A DNA stretch of 62,190 nucleotides from an uncultured Anaeroplasma sp. (GTDB lineage: Bacteria > Bacillota_I > Bacilli_A > Acholeplasmatales > Anaeroplasmataceae). Below the pieces are notes generated by a model that worked only from the letters and a program-made list of their open reading frames with translations, had not been told where the DNA came from and searched no databases. The translations under genes were made by a program, and so were the position numbers. Within the stretch, counting starts at the first letter, position 1. The number at the start of each line of letters is the position of its first letter. The DNA lies in assembly GCA_947592005.1 (NCBI GenBank), contig CANQDJ010000005.1:1-62190 (forward strand), read 5' to 3'. Shown piece after piece: positions 16,929 through 25,544 of this stretch.

Positions 16929-18794
16929 ATGAAACAGAGTTTGACCTATAAAATATTAAATGCACATAAAGTAGATGAAGATTTAATCAATCATACTATG
17001 CGTATTAAAATCGATCAAACGTTGACGCAAGATGCGACAGGGACAATGGCGTATCTTGAATTTATCGGTTTCGGATTAGATAGGGTTAAAACGGAATTGT
17101 CTGTCAGTTATGTGGATCATAATACTTTGCAAAACGGGTTTATGAATGCCGATGATCATAAATTTTTACAGACGGTGGCGGATAAATATGGAATTGTTTT
17201 TTCCAAAGCGGGAAACGGAATTTGCCACCAAGTGAATTTAGAGCGGTTTGCTAAGCCGGGAAAGACGATTTTGGGTTCGGATTCTCATACTCCGACATCT
17301 TCGGGAATCGGGGCTTTGGCGATTGGTTCGGGTGGACTTGATGTCGCTTGTGCTATGGCGGGAATGCCATTTTCCATTGTTTGTCCGAAAGTTGTAGGAG
17401 TAAAACTTATCCATCGATTGAGAAATGGAGTTTCGGCAAAGGATATTATTATTACTTTGATTGGTAAACTTACTGTGAAAGGCGGTGTGAATAAGGTTAT
17501 CGAATATTATGGAGAAGGTGTAAAAACTTTATCGGTTCCCGAACGTGCTACTATATGTAATATGGGAGCGGAATTGGGAGCGACTTCTTCTGTATTTCCG
17601 TCTGACGAAAGAACGAGAGAGTTTTTACGGCTACAAGGAAGAGAAGAAGATTATATTCCTCTTTCTCGAGATGAGGATTGTGTGTATGATGAAAATATTG
17701 TATTGGATTTAAGTACTTTAGAACCGGTGGCTTCTGCTCCGAATTCACCGGATAATGTTGTGAAAATAAAGGATTTGGCAGGAGTTAAAGTCGATCAGGT
17801 TTTGATTGGAAGTTGTACGAATTCTTCTTATTCCGATTTTGTGAAGGTAGCGTCTGTATTAAAGGGAAAACACGTTCACCCCGATGTATCGTTGGGAATT
17901 GCCCCCGGATCTTTACAGGTTCTACAAATGATAACGGAAAATGGTATTTTGGCGGTATTATTGGAGGCGGGTGCGAGAATATTGGAATCGGCTTGCGGGC
18001 CATGTATCGGCATGGGTCAATCTCCCGCAACAGATGCGGTATCTTTGAGAACATTCAATCGTAATTTTTACGGAAGAAGCGGAACAAATTCCGCTAAGGT
18101 ATATTTGGTATCCCCTGAAGTGGCGGCAATTTCCGCTGTTAAGGGGACGATAAGTTCTCCGATGGATTTACCGTTGGATTTGTTTTCTATCGATGTGGTT
18201 TATCCGAAATGTAATAGTTTAATATATTATCCGACGTTTACCAAAGAAGTTGTGATGGGACCGAATATTAAACCATTGCCTAAATTTGAACCTATTCCTT
18301 CGGTTATAGAAGCCAGAGTTATGATTTCTTTGGGAGATAATATCACTACGGATCATATTATGCCTGCCGGTGCGAAAGTTTTACCTTATCGGAGTAATAT
18401 AGAAAAAATCAGTGAATTTGTTTTTTCCAATACGGATAGTTCTTTTACGGAAAGATGTAAAGAATTTGGGAAAGGAATTATTGTTGCCAAAAATAATTAC
18501 GGGCAAGGATCTTCCAGAGAACATGCGGCAATCGCTCCGAGATATTTGGGGATTCAGGCGGTTATTGCTACTTCTTTCGCAAGAATTCATAAAAAGAATT
18601 TAATTAATTTCGGTATATTACCGATTGAACTTACAATAGATGGCGATGTGTTAGATGATTTAAAAATCGAATGGGATAAGGATAAAATAACGGTAATCAA
18701 TCAAACTAAAAATCAAAGTTATGTATGTAAAAATACACTTACGAAAGAAGAAATGGAATTGATAGGTTGCGGAGGATTATTAAATACAGTTTAA
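16929..18794 (+). CDS. acn: aconitate hydratase
   Basis: [4Fe-4S] enzyme isomerising citrate to isocitrate. Three catalytic segments are clear: [20 protein letters not shown] (about 117-136), [12 protein letters not shown], and [15 protein letters not shown], which supply the three cluster cysteines. The C-terminal swivel domain has [13 protein letters not shown]. At 621 residues it is the compact aconitase type found in clostridia and archaea, not the ~900-residue AcnA. First gene of a tight block with citrate synthase and isocitrate dehydrogenase, the oxidative branch giving 2-oxoglutarate. Confidence 0.93.
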   Translation: MKQSLTYKILNAHKVDEDLINHTMRIKIDQTLTQDATGTMAYLEFIGFGLDRVKTELSVSYVDHNTLQNGFMNADDHKFLQTVADKYGIVFSKAGNGICHQVNLERFAKPGKTILGSDSHTPTSSGIGALAIGSGGLDVACAMAGMPFSIVCPKVVGVKLIHRLRNGVSAKDIIITLIGKLTVKGGVNKVIEYYGEGVKTLSVPERATICNMGAELGATSSVFPSDERTREFLRLQGREEDYIPLSRDEDCVYDENIVLDLSTLEPVASAPNSPDNVVKIKDLAGVKVDQVLIGSCTNSSYSDFVKVASVLKGKHVHPDVSLGIAPGSLQVLQMITENGILAVLLEAGARILESACGPCIGMGQSPATDAVSLRTFNRNFYGRSGTNSAKVYLVSPEVAAISAVKGTISSPMDLPLDLFSIDVVYPKCNSLIYYPTFTKEVVMGPNIKPLPKFEPIPSVIEARVMISLGDNITTDHIMPAGAKVLPYRSNIEKISEFVFSNTDSSFTERCKEFGKGIIVAKNNYGQGSSREHAAIAPRYLGIQAVIATSFARIHKKNLINFGILPIELTIDGDVLDDLKIEWDKDKITVINQTKNQSYVCKNTLTKEEMELIGCGGLLNTV

Positions 18795-18806
18795 GGAGAT
18801 GAAATT

Positions 18807-20108
18807 GTGGAAGATTTTCTTTATGAAAAATATACCGATCTATTAAAAGATGGGAAAATAGATTTGGAATTATATGATTTGTATGCGGTAAAAAGAGGAT
18901 TGAGGAATAATAATGGTACGGGTGTTTTGGTTGGACTGACTAAAGTAAGCGAAGTATCGGGATATACGATGGAGAATAATGAGAAATGTCCGAAAAAAGG
19001 ACATTTGTATTATCGGGGATTGGATATCCGTAAGGTTGCGGAAAAAACGAAGGATTTCGGGTATGAAAATACTTGTTTCTTGTTGTTGTTCGGACATTAT
19101 CCGAATAAGGAAGAAAGTTTGAAATTCAAACAGATAATAAAAGAAAATTATGATTTGCCGGACGGTTTTTTGGAAAATATTATTTTAAAAAATCCATCTC
19201 AATCTTTAATGAATCATATATCTCGCTGTATTTTATCCTTGTATTCTTTTGATTCTTCTCCGGACGATATTACGCCATATGCGTTAATTTTAAAAGGTGT
19301 GTCTTTGATTGCGAAAATGCCGGCGATTATATCGTATTCTTTACAGGCAAAAACGCATTATTTGGATCGGGATTCTCTTCATATTCATTTTCCGAAAAAA
19401 GAATATAGTTTCGCTGAAAATATTTTATATCTTTCCCGCAATGATGGTAAATTTACGGAATTGGAAGCCAAAACATTGGATATGTGTCTAATGGTTCATG
19501 CCGATCATGGTGGAGGAAACAATTCGGCTTTTGTGGGAACGGTCGTATCTTCTACTTTAACCGATTTATATTCTATGATCTCTGCCTCGATGGCTTCTTT
19601 GAAAGGTCCAAGACATGGTGGAGCGAATATGGCGGTGTTGGATATGATGCAGGTATTGGCAGAAGATATCGGGTTGGACGCCGAAGAAGAGGTTATATTG
19701 GATCGAATTGAGAAATTATTGAATAAGGAATATTTCGATCGTTCGGGATTAATTTATGGTATTGGTCATGCGATATACACGATATCGGATCCGAGATGTG
19801 AATTATTGAGAGAAAAGGCTAGAGCGTTAGCCATTCAAACGAAAAATAAGAAATTTCAATTTTATGAAAGATTTGAAAAATTGGCTATACAAGTTTTACA
19901 ATCGAAGAAGAATATGCAATGTTGTGCCAATGTGGATTTTTATTCGGGATTGATTTATGAAATGTTGAATATTCCGAGAGATTTATTTATACCTATTTTT
20001 GCGAGTGCTCGTGTGGTGGGTTGGATTGCCCATGATATAGAAAATCTTTTATATTGTAATAAAATAGTACGTCCTGCGACGAAGTATGTAGGAACAAAGG
20101 AGGAATAG
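18807..20108 (+). CDS. citrate synthase
   Basis: Condenses acetyl-CoA and oxaloacetate. Conserved histidine segments are visible: HADHGGGNNSAFVG, SLKGPRHGGANMAV and GIGHAIYTISDPR, as well as FASARVVGWIAH near the C-terminus. At 433 residues it is longer than the Bacillus CitZ type, with an N-terminal extension of about 50 residues. The start is GTG 18807, 8 bases after AAGGAG, which overlaps the acn stop. 2-Methylcitrate synthase is an alternative, but the aconitase/IDH neighbours favour citrate. Confidence 0.93.
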   Translation: MEDFLYEKYTDLLKDGKIDLELYDLYAVKRGLRNNNGTGVLVGLTKVSEVSGYTMENNEKCPKKGHLYYRGLDIRKVAEKTKDFGYENTCFLLLFGHYPNKEESLKFKQIIKENYDLPDGFLENIILKNPSQSLMNHISRCILSLYSFDSSPDDITPYALILKGVSLIAKMPAIISYSLQAKTHYLDRDSLHIHFPKKEYSFAENILYLSRNDGKFTELEAKTLDMCLMVHADHGGGNNSAFVGTVVSSTLTDLYSMISASMASLKGPRHGGANMAVLDMMQVLAEDIGLDAEEEVILDRIEKLLNKEYFDRSGLIYGIGHAIYTISDPRCELLREKARALAIQTKNKKFQFYERFEKLAIQVLQSKKNMQCCANVDFYSGLIYEMLNIPRDLFIPIFASARVVGWIAHDIENLLYCNKIVRPATKYVGTKEE

Positions 20109-20109
20109 A

Positions 20110-21099
20110 ATGACGGATATCGTTTTATTAAAGGGAGATGGAATCGGACCGGAAATTGTCGATTCGGTTTGTGAGATATTAAATGCCGCAGGAGCGGATT
20201 TGGTATATCATACTTATGATATCGGACAAACTTCTTTTGAAAAGACGGGGAAACTTATTCCCGATGAAACATTAGAAGCGATAAAAAAATATAAAGTGGC
20301 ATTAAAAGGCCCTGTAACAACACCGATTGGAAAAGGATTTCGTTCGGTAAATGTTTATTTGCGGTTGACGTTTGATTTATATGTCAATTTGCGACCGGTA
20401 TATTCATTTAAGAATATATCTACTTATCCGAATGTAGATATTGTTATGGTAAGAGAAAACACAGAGGATTTATATATCGGAGAAGAATATGAAATCGAAA
20501 ATGGATTTGAAGCGAAAAAACGAATTACGTTGTCGGCAACGGATCGAATTATACGATATGCGTTCGAATATGCGGTAAGAAACAATAGAAAAAAGGTTAC
20601 TTGTGTCCATAAAGCGAACATTTTGAAAAAAACCGATGGTTTATTTTTGGCTAGATTTAAAGAAATTGCCAATGAATTTCCACAAATCGAAGCGGAAGAT
20701 AAAATCATAGATAATATGTGTATGCAGTTGGTTATGTATCCGCAAAAATATGATGTGGTCGTTGCCCCGAATTTATATGGAGATATTCTTTCCGATTTAA
20801 TCGCCGGTCTTGTCGGTGGATTGGGATTGGTTGCCGGAGCGAATTTGGGAAAAGAAGTGGCTATTTTCGAGGCGGTTCATGGTTCGGCACCGGATATTGC
20901 CGGAAAAGGAATTGCCAATCCGATTGCGTTATTACAGGCTGCGGTTATGATGTTAGAACATATCGGGAAAATCGATGTAGCGAATAAGATTAAAACGGCA
21001 ATCATTCGCACGTTGAAAGACGGGAAATGTTTAACACAGGATTTGAACGGAACAGCGACAACGAAAGAATTGACTAATGCGATAATAAGGAATTTATGA
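20110..21099 (+). CDS. icd: isocitrate dehydrogenase, NAD-type
   Basis: Oxidatively decarboxylates isocitrate to 2-oxoglutarate. The family motifs are LKGDGIGPEIV (7-17), the substrate loop SVNVYLR, VRENTEDLYIGEE, and GSAPDIAGKGIANP near the cofactor site. At 329 residues it resembles the short NAD-dependent/IDH3-like class and the related isopropylmalate and homoisocitrate dehydrogenases; the operon context settles on IDH. The citrate synthase stop and this ATG are one base apart, with AAGGAGG just upstream. Confidence 0.88.
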   Translation: MTDIVLLKGDGIGPEIVDSVCEILNAAGADLVYHTYDIGQTSFEKTGKLIPDETLEAIKKYKVALKGPVTTPIGKGFRSVNVYLRLTFDLYVNLRPVYSFKNISTYPNVDIVMVRENTEDLYIGEEYEIENGFEAKKRITLSATDRIIRYAFEYAVRNNRKKVTCVHKANILKKTDGLFLARFKEIANEFPQIEAEDKIIDNMCMQLVMYPQKYDVVVAPNLYGDILSDLIAGLVGGLGLVAGANLGKEVAIFEAVHGSAPDIAGKGIANPIALLQAAVMMLEHIGKIDVANKIKTAIIRTLKDGKCLTQDLNGTATTKELTNAIIRNL

Positions 21100-21100
21100 T

Positions 21101-21988
21101 ATGGTAAAAATCGGTATATTCGGAATGGGTGCGGTAGGGTGTGCCCTTTATTCGGAATTATGCAGTTATGAACAATTATACGTTTTGGCGGACGAGGAAA
21201 GAATTCAGCGGTATTTAAAAAAACCATTGGTAATCGAAGATAAGATTTACACACCGAATTATACTTCCTCAATGAAAATGGATATTATTTTTGTTTGTGT
21301 TAAAAATTATCAATTAGAATCGGCTTTGATAGATTTGGAAGTGTTTGTAAAAGAAGGTACGGTATTGCTTCCACTGATGAATGGGATAACAGCACACGAT
21401 ATTTTGTTAAATCATTTTCCGAAACAAAAAGTGATATATGGTGTTATAAATGTAGAAGCGAATAAAGTAGGTTCTGTCGTTCATACCGGCAAAATAACGC
21501 AAATTCAATTCGGAGAAGATCATACGCAAAATTATACGGAGGAAGTACGTTTTTTGGATTCGTTTTTTCAAACGTATGCCGTTCGACATCAAATGCGAAA
21601 TGATATGAAACGTCGAGTTTGGCAAAAATGGATGTTAAATATGGGAATCAATCAAATTTCCGCTTTATGCGATGCGACATATAAAGATATGGCACACCCA
21701 TATATTCAAAAAGTATTATTTCAGATTTTCGAAGAAGTTTATACAGTGGCACAAGCGTATCAAATCGAATTGACAAGGGAAGATGTGGAAGAAGCCAAGA
21801 ATCGATGTAAATCGTTTGATTCTAACCGAGTAACGTCGTTGACGTTGGATTTTCGACAACATAAAAAGACGGAAATCGATTCGTTTTCTTATATTTTGAT
21901 TCAACTTGCGGAAAAGAAGAATATAAAAGTGCCCATTAATTCTTTATTGTATGCCTTATTAAAAGCAATGGAGGACAATCATCGGTGA
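21101..21988 (+). CDS. ketopantoate reductase (PanE/ApbA) family protein
   Basis: NAD(P)H-dependent reductase of the 6-phosphogluconate dehydrogenase superfamily. The Rossmann loop is GIFGMGAVGCAL (4-15); VCVKNYQLESAL and LMNGI are family segments, and KWMLNMGINQISAL is the catalytic lysine region. It begins 1 base after the icd stop, so it is cotranslated with the citrate enzymes. No other pantothenate genes are here. The substrate may therefore be another 2-oxo acid rather than ketopantoate. I would not assign panE with confidence. Confidence 0.8.
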   Translation: MVKIGIFGMGAVGCALYSELCSYEQLYVLADEERIQRYLKKPLVIEDKIYTPNYTSSMKMDIIFVCVKNYQLESALIDLEVFVKEGTVLLPLMNGITAHDILLNHFPKQKVIYGVINVEANKVGSVVHTGKITQIQFGEDHTQNYTEEVRFLDSFFQTYAVRHQMRNDMKRRVWQKWMLNMGINQISALCDATYKDMAHPYIQKVLFQIFEEVYTVAQAYQIELTREDVEEAKNRCKSFDSNRVTSLTLDFRQHKKTEIDSFSYILIQLAEKKNIKVPINSLLYALLKAMEDNHR

Positions 21989-23067
21989 GATATCAAACGG
22001 ATAAAAATAAAAATACTCCCGTATATATTCAACTGTATCAACAAATAAAAGAAGATATTATCGGGGGTATTTATCCTTATCAAAGTAAATTGCCTTCGAA
22101 ACGAATCGTTTCGGCGGAACTTCAAATCAGTATTATAAGTGTAGAACACGCTTATGAATTATTATGTGATGAAGGATATATAGAAGCCCGCGAAAGAAGC
22201 GGATATTTTGTTATTTTCAAAGAAGAAGACGGATTTGTTCATACATCGATTTCTTTACCCAATCCGTCTGTCTTTGCCAAAGATGATTCACAACTTCCGA
22301 TTTCGGTATTTGAAAAAGCGATTCGGTATGTTATGAGAGAATACGGATCTACGGTATTAAATGAGCGTTCGACGTTGGGAAGTTATCCGTTTAGAGAAGC
22401 GATTCGTCAGTATTTGGTCAGAGGACGAGGAATTGATGTAGATGTTGATCAAATCGTTGTAGGTTCCGGTTCGGAACAATTATATGGTCGTATTGCAGAA
22501 TTATTAGGAAGAGATAAAATATTTGCCATAGAAGATCCTTCTTATAAAAAAATAGAACAAGTTTATCAGGCATTGCATTGTGTATATCTTAAACTTCCTC
22601 TTATGGAACTCGGTATCGAAAGCGGTGCTTTATGGGAGTGTAAAGCGGATATTTTACATGTCACACCATATAGAAGTTATCCCAGTGGAGTAAGTACGGT
22701 GGCTTCGAAAAGATATGAGTATTTAAGATGGGCTGAGAAAGGTCAGCGGTATATTATCGAAGACGATTTTGAGTCTGAATTTACAGTTTCTATGAAAATG
22801 GGGGAAACTTTATTTTCTTGTACGAAAAAAGAAAATGTCATTTATATGAACAGTTTTTCCAAAACGATTTTTCCTTCGATACGAGTGGCATATATGGTTT
22901 TACCGAAACATTTGGCACAAATTTATCAAGAAAAATTGGGATTTTATTCTTGTACCGTACCGGCATTGATTCAATATACATTGGCGGTTTTATTGTCCAA
23001 TGGAGATTTTGAAAGGCATATCAATCGTATAAGAAGAAAAAAGAGAAAAGAAATGGATTTAAAATAA
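21985..23067 (+). CDS. MocR-type GntR regulator, C-terminally short
   Basis: A GntR winged helix (residues 1-75: YIQLYQQIKEDII ... LPSKRIVSAELQISI) is fused to a type I aminotransferase fold. The PLP lysine segment is SFSKTIFPSIRVAY, so cofactor binding looks intact. MocR regulators are usually 440-480 residues. This one stops at 360, right after HINRIRRKKRKEMDLK, and lacks the final ~100-residue small domain. GTG 21985 overlaps the stop of the PanE-like gene (GTGA). It may regulate its own operon in response to an amino acid or PLP, which is inference. Confidence 0.85.
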   Translation: MRYQTDKNKNTPVYIQLYQQIKEDIIGGIYPYQSKLPSKRIVSAELQISIISVEHAYELLCDEGYIEARERSGYFVIFKEEDGFVHTSISLPNPSVFAKDDSQLPISVFEKAIRYVMREYGSTVLNERSTLGSYPFREAIRQYLVRGRGIDVDVDQIVVGSGSEQLYGRIAELLGRDKIFAIEDPSYKKIEQVYQALHCVYLKLPLMELGIESGALWECKADILHVTPYRSYPSGVSTVASKRYEYLRWAEKGQRYIIEDDFESEFTVSMKMGETLFSCTKKENVIYMNSFSKTIFPSIRVAYMVLPKHLAQIYQEKLGFYSCTVPALIQYTLAVLLSNGDFERHINRIRRKKRKEMDLK

Positions 23068-23070
23068 AGC

Positions 23071-23106
23071 CAAAAGAGGCCGAAAATCAGCCTCTTTTGT
23101 TTTTTT
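23071..23106 (+). terminator. terminator of the citrate operon
   Basis: CAAAAGAGGC (23071-23080) pairs with GCCTCTTTTG (23090-23099), 9-base loop, then Ts. Confidence 0.92.
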
Positions 23107-23148
23107 GGGAGAGATTATTTCATATTTACACTATTACTATACCACATA

Positions 23149-23163
23149 TGAAAGCGCTTGTCA
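23149..23163 (+). promoter_or_regulatory. candidate cre site
   Basis: TGAAAGCGCTTGTCA carries the perfect cre core TGAAAGCGCTT, with a weaker right end. Its 3' half overlaps a possible -35, TTGTCA (23158-23163), paired with TTTAAT (23180-23185) at 16 bases. That is a repression geometry. Confidence 0.45.
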
Positions 23164-23211
23164 AATTCTTTTTTATGTTTTTAATATTCCTTTTCTTCTC
23201 GGTTTATCTTG

Positions 23212-23220
23212 TGATATAAT
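23212..23220 (+). promoter_or_regulatory. extended -10 promoter upstream of the CvfB operon
   Basis: TG (23212-23213), A, TATAAT (23215-23220). GGTGAT begins only 6 bases later, so the transcript would start essentially at the ribosome site. Confidence 0.55.
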
Positions 23221-23235
23221 AAAAGCGGTGATATT

Positions 23236-23688
23236 ATGCAACGAAGAACAATTATTATGAATTTACGGAATAATGGAAAACTGAAGGGGGTAAAACCTTG
23301 TTTTATCAGTATGAAAAATAATTTAGGTAAAATTTATACGGAGGGACAAGCCGATTTTGTGATGTCTATAAAAAACGATAAGTTGTATTTTCAAAAATTG
23401 ACGTTTTTTTTAAGAAGGCTTAAACCGGCAGACGACTTTTCGTTAGATATAAGAACGTTGAGAAGTTATGCGTTATTTGAAAAACCATATCATAATATTT
23501 TATATTTATATGATGTGAATAAAAGATTTCTCGAAATCCATTATTTTAAGGGAACTCCGGATATGTATCCTACCGAAGATAACATACTTCGTATTATTAA
23601 AGTATTGGAAGAACGAGGGATTAAAAAATGGAATCCGGAGGAAGAAATCGATGAAGAAGATGACACAAAAAGAAGTGGAACTGATTAA
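23236..23688 (+). CDS. conserved-looking protein of unknown function
   Basis: I do not recognise this 150-residue protein. It is basic in the first half, with alternating hydrophobic stretches (ADFVMSIKNDKLYFQKLTFF) that suggest a beta-rich fold, then a short helix (ILRIIKVLEERGI) and an acidic tail (EEEIDEEDD). GGTGAT (23227-23232) precedes ATG 23236. It overlaps the following 45-residue gene by 38 bases and shares a transcript with the CvfB-like gene, so a role near RNA or translation is conceivable but unproven. Confidence 0.7.
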   Translation: MQRRTIIMNLRNNGKLKGVKPCFISMKNNLGKIYTEGQADFVMSIKNDKLYFQKLTFFLRRLKPADDFSLDIRTLRSYALFEKPYHNILYLYDVNKRFLEIHYFKGTPDMYPTEDNILRIIKVLEERGIKKWNPEEEIDEEDDTKRSGTD

Positions 23689-23788
23689 AAAATATGAATC
23701 GAAAAGAAGAAAACAAAGTTTTGAAGAAAAAAAAGAAATGTATTTGAAACAGACGGATAGGAATTATAAGGACGGGGATCGAAATTGA
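23651..23788 (+). CDS. small charged protein, 45 residues
   Basis: A short frame with a good ribosome site (GGAGG at 23637-23641, 9 bases before ATG 23651) lies between two coding genes and overlaps both: 38 bases of the upstream gene, and the start codon of the downstream CvfB-like gene. The product is lysine/glutamate-rich (MTQKEVELIKKYESKRRKQS) and probably one helix. Its 4-base overlap with the TTG start of the next gene suggests translational coupling. Function unknown. Confidence 0.6.
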   Translation: MKKMTQKEVELIKKYESKRRKQSFEEKKEMYLKQTDRNYKDGDRN

Positions 23789-24639
23789 TAGTATTGGGAG
23801 AATATAATACGTTACGGGTAATTCGTAAAAGCGATTTGGGATATATGCTTACGGACGGAAAACAAGAAGTATTGATGCATTATAAACAAGCCGATGGGGA
23901 ATTGGAAATCGGGGAAGAAGTAAAAGTATTTGTTTATGCGGATAAAGAAAAGCGTCCAACAGCGACAAGAAAAGACGGGATTGTTACAACGAAACAGGCG
24001 GGTTTTGTCGAGGTGACGGAAGTGTTAAAAGGCGTTGGTGTTTTTGTCGATATTCATACGCCGAAAGATATTTTGATTTCTAAAGATTATTTACCTTTTG
24101 ATGAGAAGCTTTGGCCTTTGGAAGGAGATCAATTGCTTATTCGTTTAAAGATAAAAAAAGATACTTTGGTTGGAAAACCGTTAAATCGGTATGAAATTGA
24201 TGAATTAAATGAAAATATAAGGTATGCGGATTATGAATATCGGGAAGGATATATTTGCCGAATTACGGATAAAGGAATCGGGATAGTTACTACCGATTAT
24301 GCGTATGTTTTCGTTCCTACACATCAATATCGAGGACCGATTCGGTTGGGGCAGGCGGTACGTGTTTGTATTACGAAGTCTTTGGAAAAGGAATTTTACG
24401 GAACATTGAATGCCCATAAAGAAGAATTGATGACGACAGATAAGGAGATTCTTTTAGAATATATGAAAAAAAATCATGGGGTTATGTATTTAACTGCCAA
24501 ATCTTCTGCAGAAGAAATAGAAAGAATCTTTCATATCAGTCGAAAAGCGTTTAAGAGAGCGTATGGAAATCTTTATAAAGATAGAGTTATTGATTTTGAT
24601 GATGAAAAGACGTATTTGATGGAGAATTTGAAAAAATAA
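23785..24639 (+). CDS. cvfB: CvfB-like S1 RNA-binding protein
   Basis: A protein of tandem S1-like OB domains ending in a winged helix, like CvfB/YitL of Firmicutes, which binds RNA and affects virulence and stress genes in Staphylococcus. The order fits: beta-barrels at about 1-65, 70-130 and 150-215, then a C-terminal winged helix (AEEIERIFHISRKAFKRAYG, about 250-270). It has 284 residues. The start is TTG 23785, overlapping the stop of the 45-residue gene, with GGGGAT upstream. No defect is seen. Confidence 0.87.
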   Translation: MIVLGEYNTLRVIRKSDLGYMLTDGKQEVLMHYKQADGELEIGEEVKVFVYADKEKRPTATRKDGIVTTKQAGFVEVTEVLKGVGVFVDIHTPKDILISKDYLPFDEKLWPLEGDQLLIRLKIKKDTLVGKPLNRYEIDELNENIRYADYEYREGYICRITDKGIGIVTTDYAYVFVPTHQYRGPIRLGQAVRVCITKSLEKEFYGTLNAHKEELMTTDKEILLEYMKKNHGVMYLTAKSSAEEIERIFHISRKAFKRAYGNLYKDRVIDFDDEKTYLMENLKK

Positions 24640-24661
24640 CTTATAATTTTTATGAATTATA

Positions 24662-24690
24662 TTGAATTAATTAAAATTCTATCATATAAT
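24662..24690 (+). promoter_or_regulatory. promoter of the NfeD/SPFH operon
   Basis: TTGAAT (24662-24667), a 17-base spacer and TATAAT (24685-24690); CAAGGAGG follows at 24696-24703. Confidence 0.8.
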
Positions 24691-24710
24691 ATACTCAAGG
24701 AGGTAAAAAG

Positions 24711-25088
24711 ATGATAGAATTTTTTGATTTGAATACGACTGCGGGACTGGCGTCGATTTATGAAAATCATATTACTTTAAATAAAGCATTATTAAAATAT
24801 TTTAAAGATGCTTATAAAGTAAGAGTCGGAATAGATAAAGAAAATCAAAAAGTATTTATTTATATGATTAATAAAGATTATGCGTGTAGTGGAGAAATTC
24901 CCGAAAGTTCTTTATTATCTATATCTATTTCCAAAACGTATGCCAGAATTTGTTCTCGAGCGATGGTAGAATACGTATGTAATATGTTTGATATTAAAGT
25001 AGGGAAAAAGGAATATGTTCGATATAATGCGGAATATGATGAAAAGAATAGAGCGATTATTATCGATATGAAGGGAGTGGTAAGTTGA
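24711..25088 (+). CDS. unknown 125-residue protein leading the NfeD/SPFH operon
   Basis: Not recognised. It is soluble, with a mixed alpha/beta pattern; the segment LSISISKTYARICSRAMVEYV (about 67-87) looks like a strand-helix unit and may be the conserved core. Strong ribosome site CAAGGAGG before ATG 24711. The stop is 1 base from the NfeD start, so it is translated with the membrane-scaffold genes and may partner with them. Confidence 0.75.
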   Translation: MIEFFDLNTTAGLASIYENHITLNKALLKYFKDAYKVRVGIDKENQKVFIYMINKDYACSGEIPESSLLSISISKTYARICSRAMVEYVCNMFDIKVGKKEYVRYNAEYDEKNRAIIIDMKGVVS

Positions 25089-25089
25089 A

Positions 25090-25530
25090 ATGGAAACATA
25101 TATGATATGGGTGTGGCTAATAGCCTTTGTTATAGCGGTTATTGTTGAAGCACTAACCCAGGATTTAGTTTCTATTTGGTTTGCGGTCGGAGCGTTAATT
25201 ACTTTGATTATCAGTAATTGGGTGCCGATGTGGGCTGAATTTATTGTTTTCAGTGTAATATCTTTTATGACATTGTTTTTAACTCGACCTCTTGCCAAAA
25301 AGTTAACACAACGAGCGGTACGATATACCAATGTAGATGAATTTGTAGGTAGAAGAGTTAAAACGGAAAAGGAGATTTCCAAATTCAATGCCGGAGAAAT
25401 CAAAGTAAATGGAATAATTTACTCTGCTGTGTTGTTGGAAAACGAAGAGAAAACAATTCCGGTAGGGGCTACGGTGGAAATTGTTTCGTTAAAAGGAAAT
25501 AAAATTGTTGTTAAAGAAATTGAGGAGTAA
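25090..25530 (+). CDS. NfeD-like membrane protein with OB-fold tail
   Basis: Short NfeD (146 residues): two to three membrane helices in residues 1-70 (WVWLIAFVIAVIVEALTQ begins the first), then a soluble OB-fold (VGRRVKTEKEISKFNAGEIK ... GATVEIVSLKGNKIVVKEI). Short NfeD proteins pair with SPFH proteins in membrane microdomains, and the SPFH gene follows 14 bases downstream, as expected. Confidence 0.9.
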   Translation: METYMIWVWLIAFVIAVIVEALTQDLVSIWFAVGALITLIISNWVPMWAEFIVFSVISFMTLFLTRPLAKKLTQRAVRYTNVDEFVGRRVKTEKEISKFNAGEIKVNGIIYSAVLLENEEKTIPVGATVEIVSLKGNKIVVKEIEE

Positions 25531-25544
25531 AGGAGAAATTGTTT

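Noticed and set aside
18381-18603. Small frames on both strands within acn
   Set aside because: They are overlapping shadows of the aconitase swivel domain.
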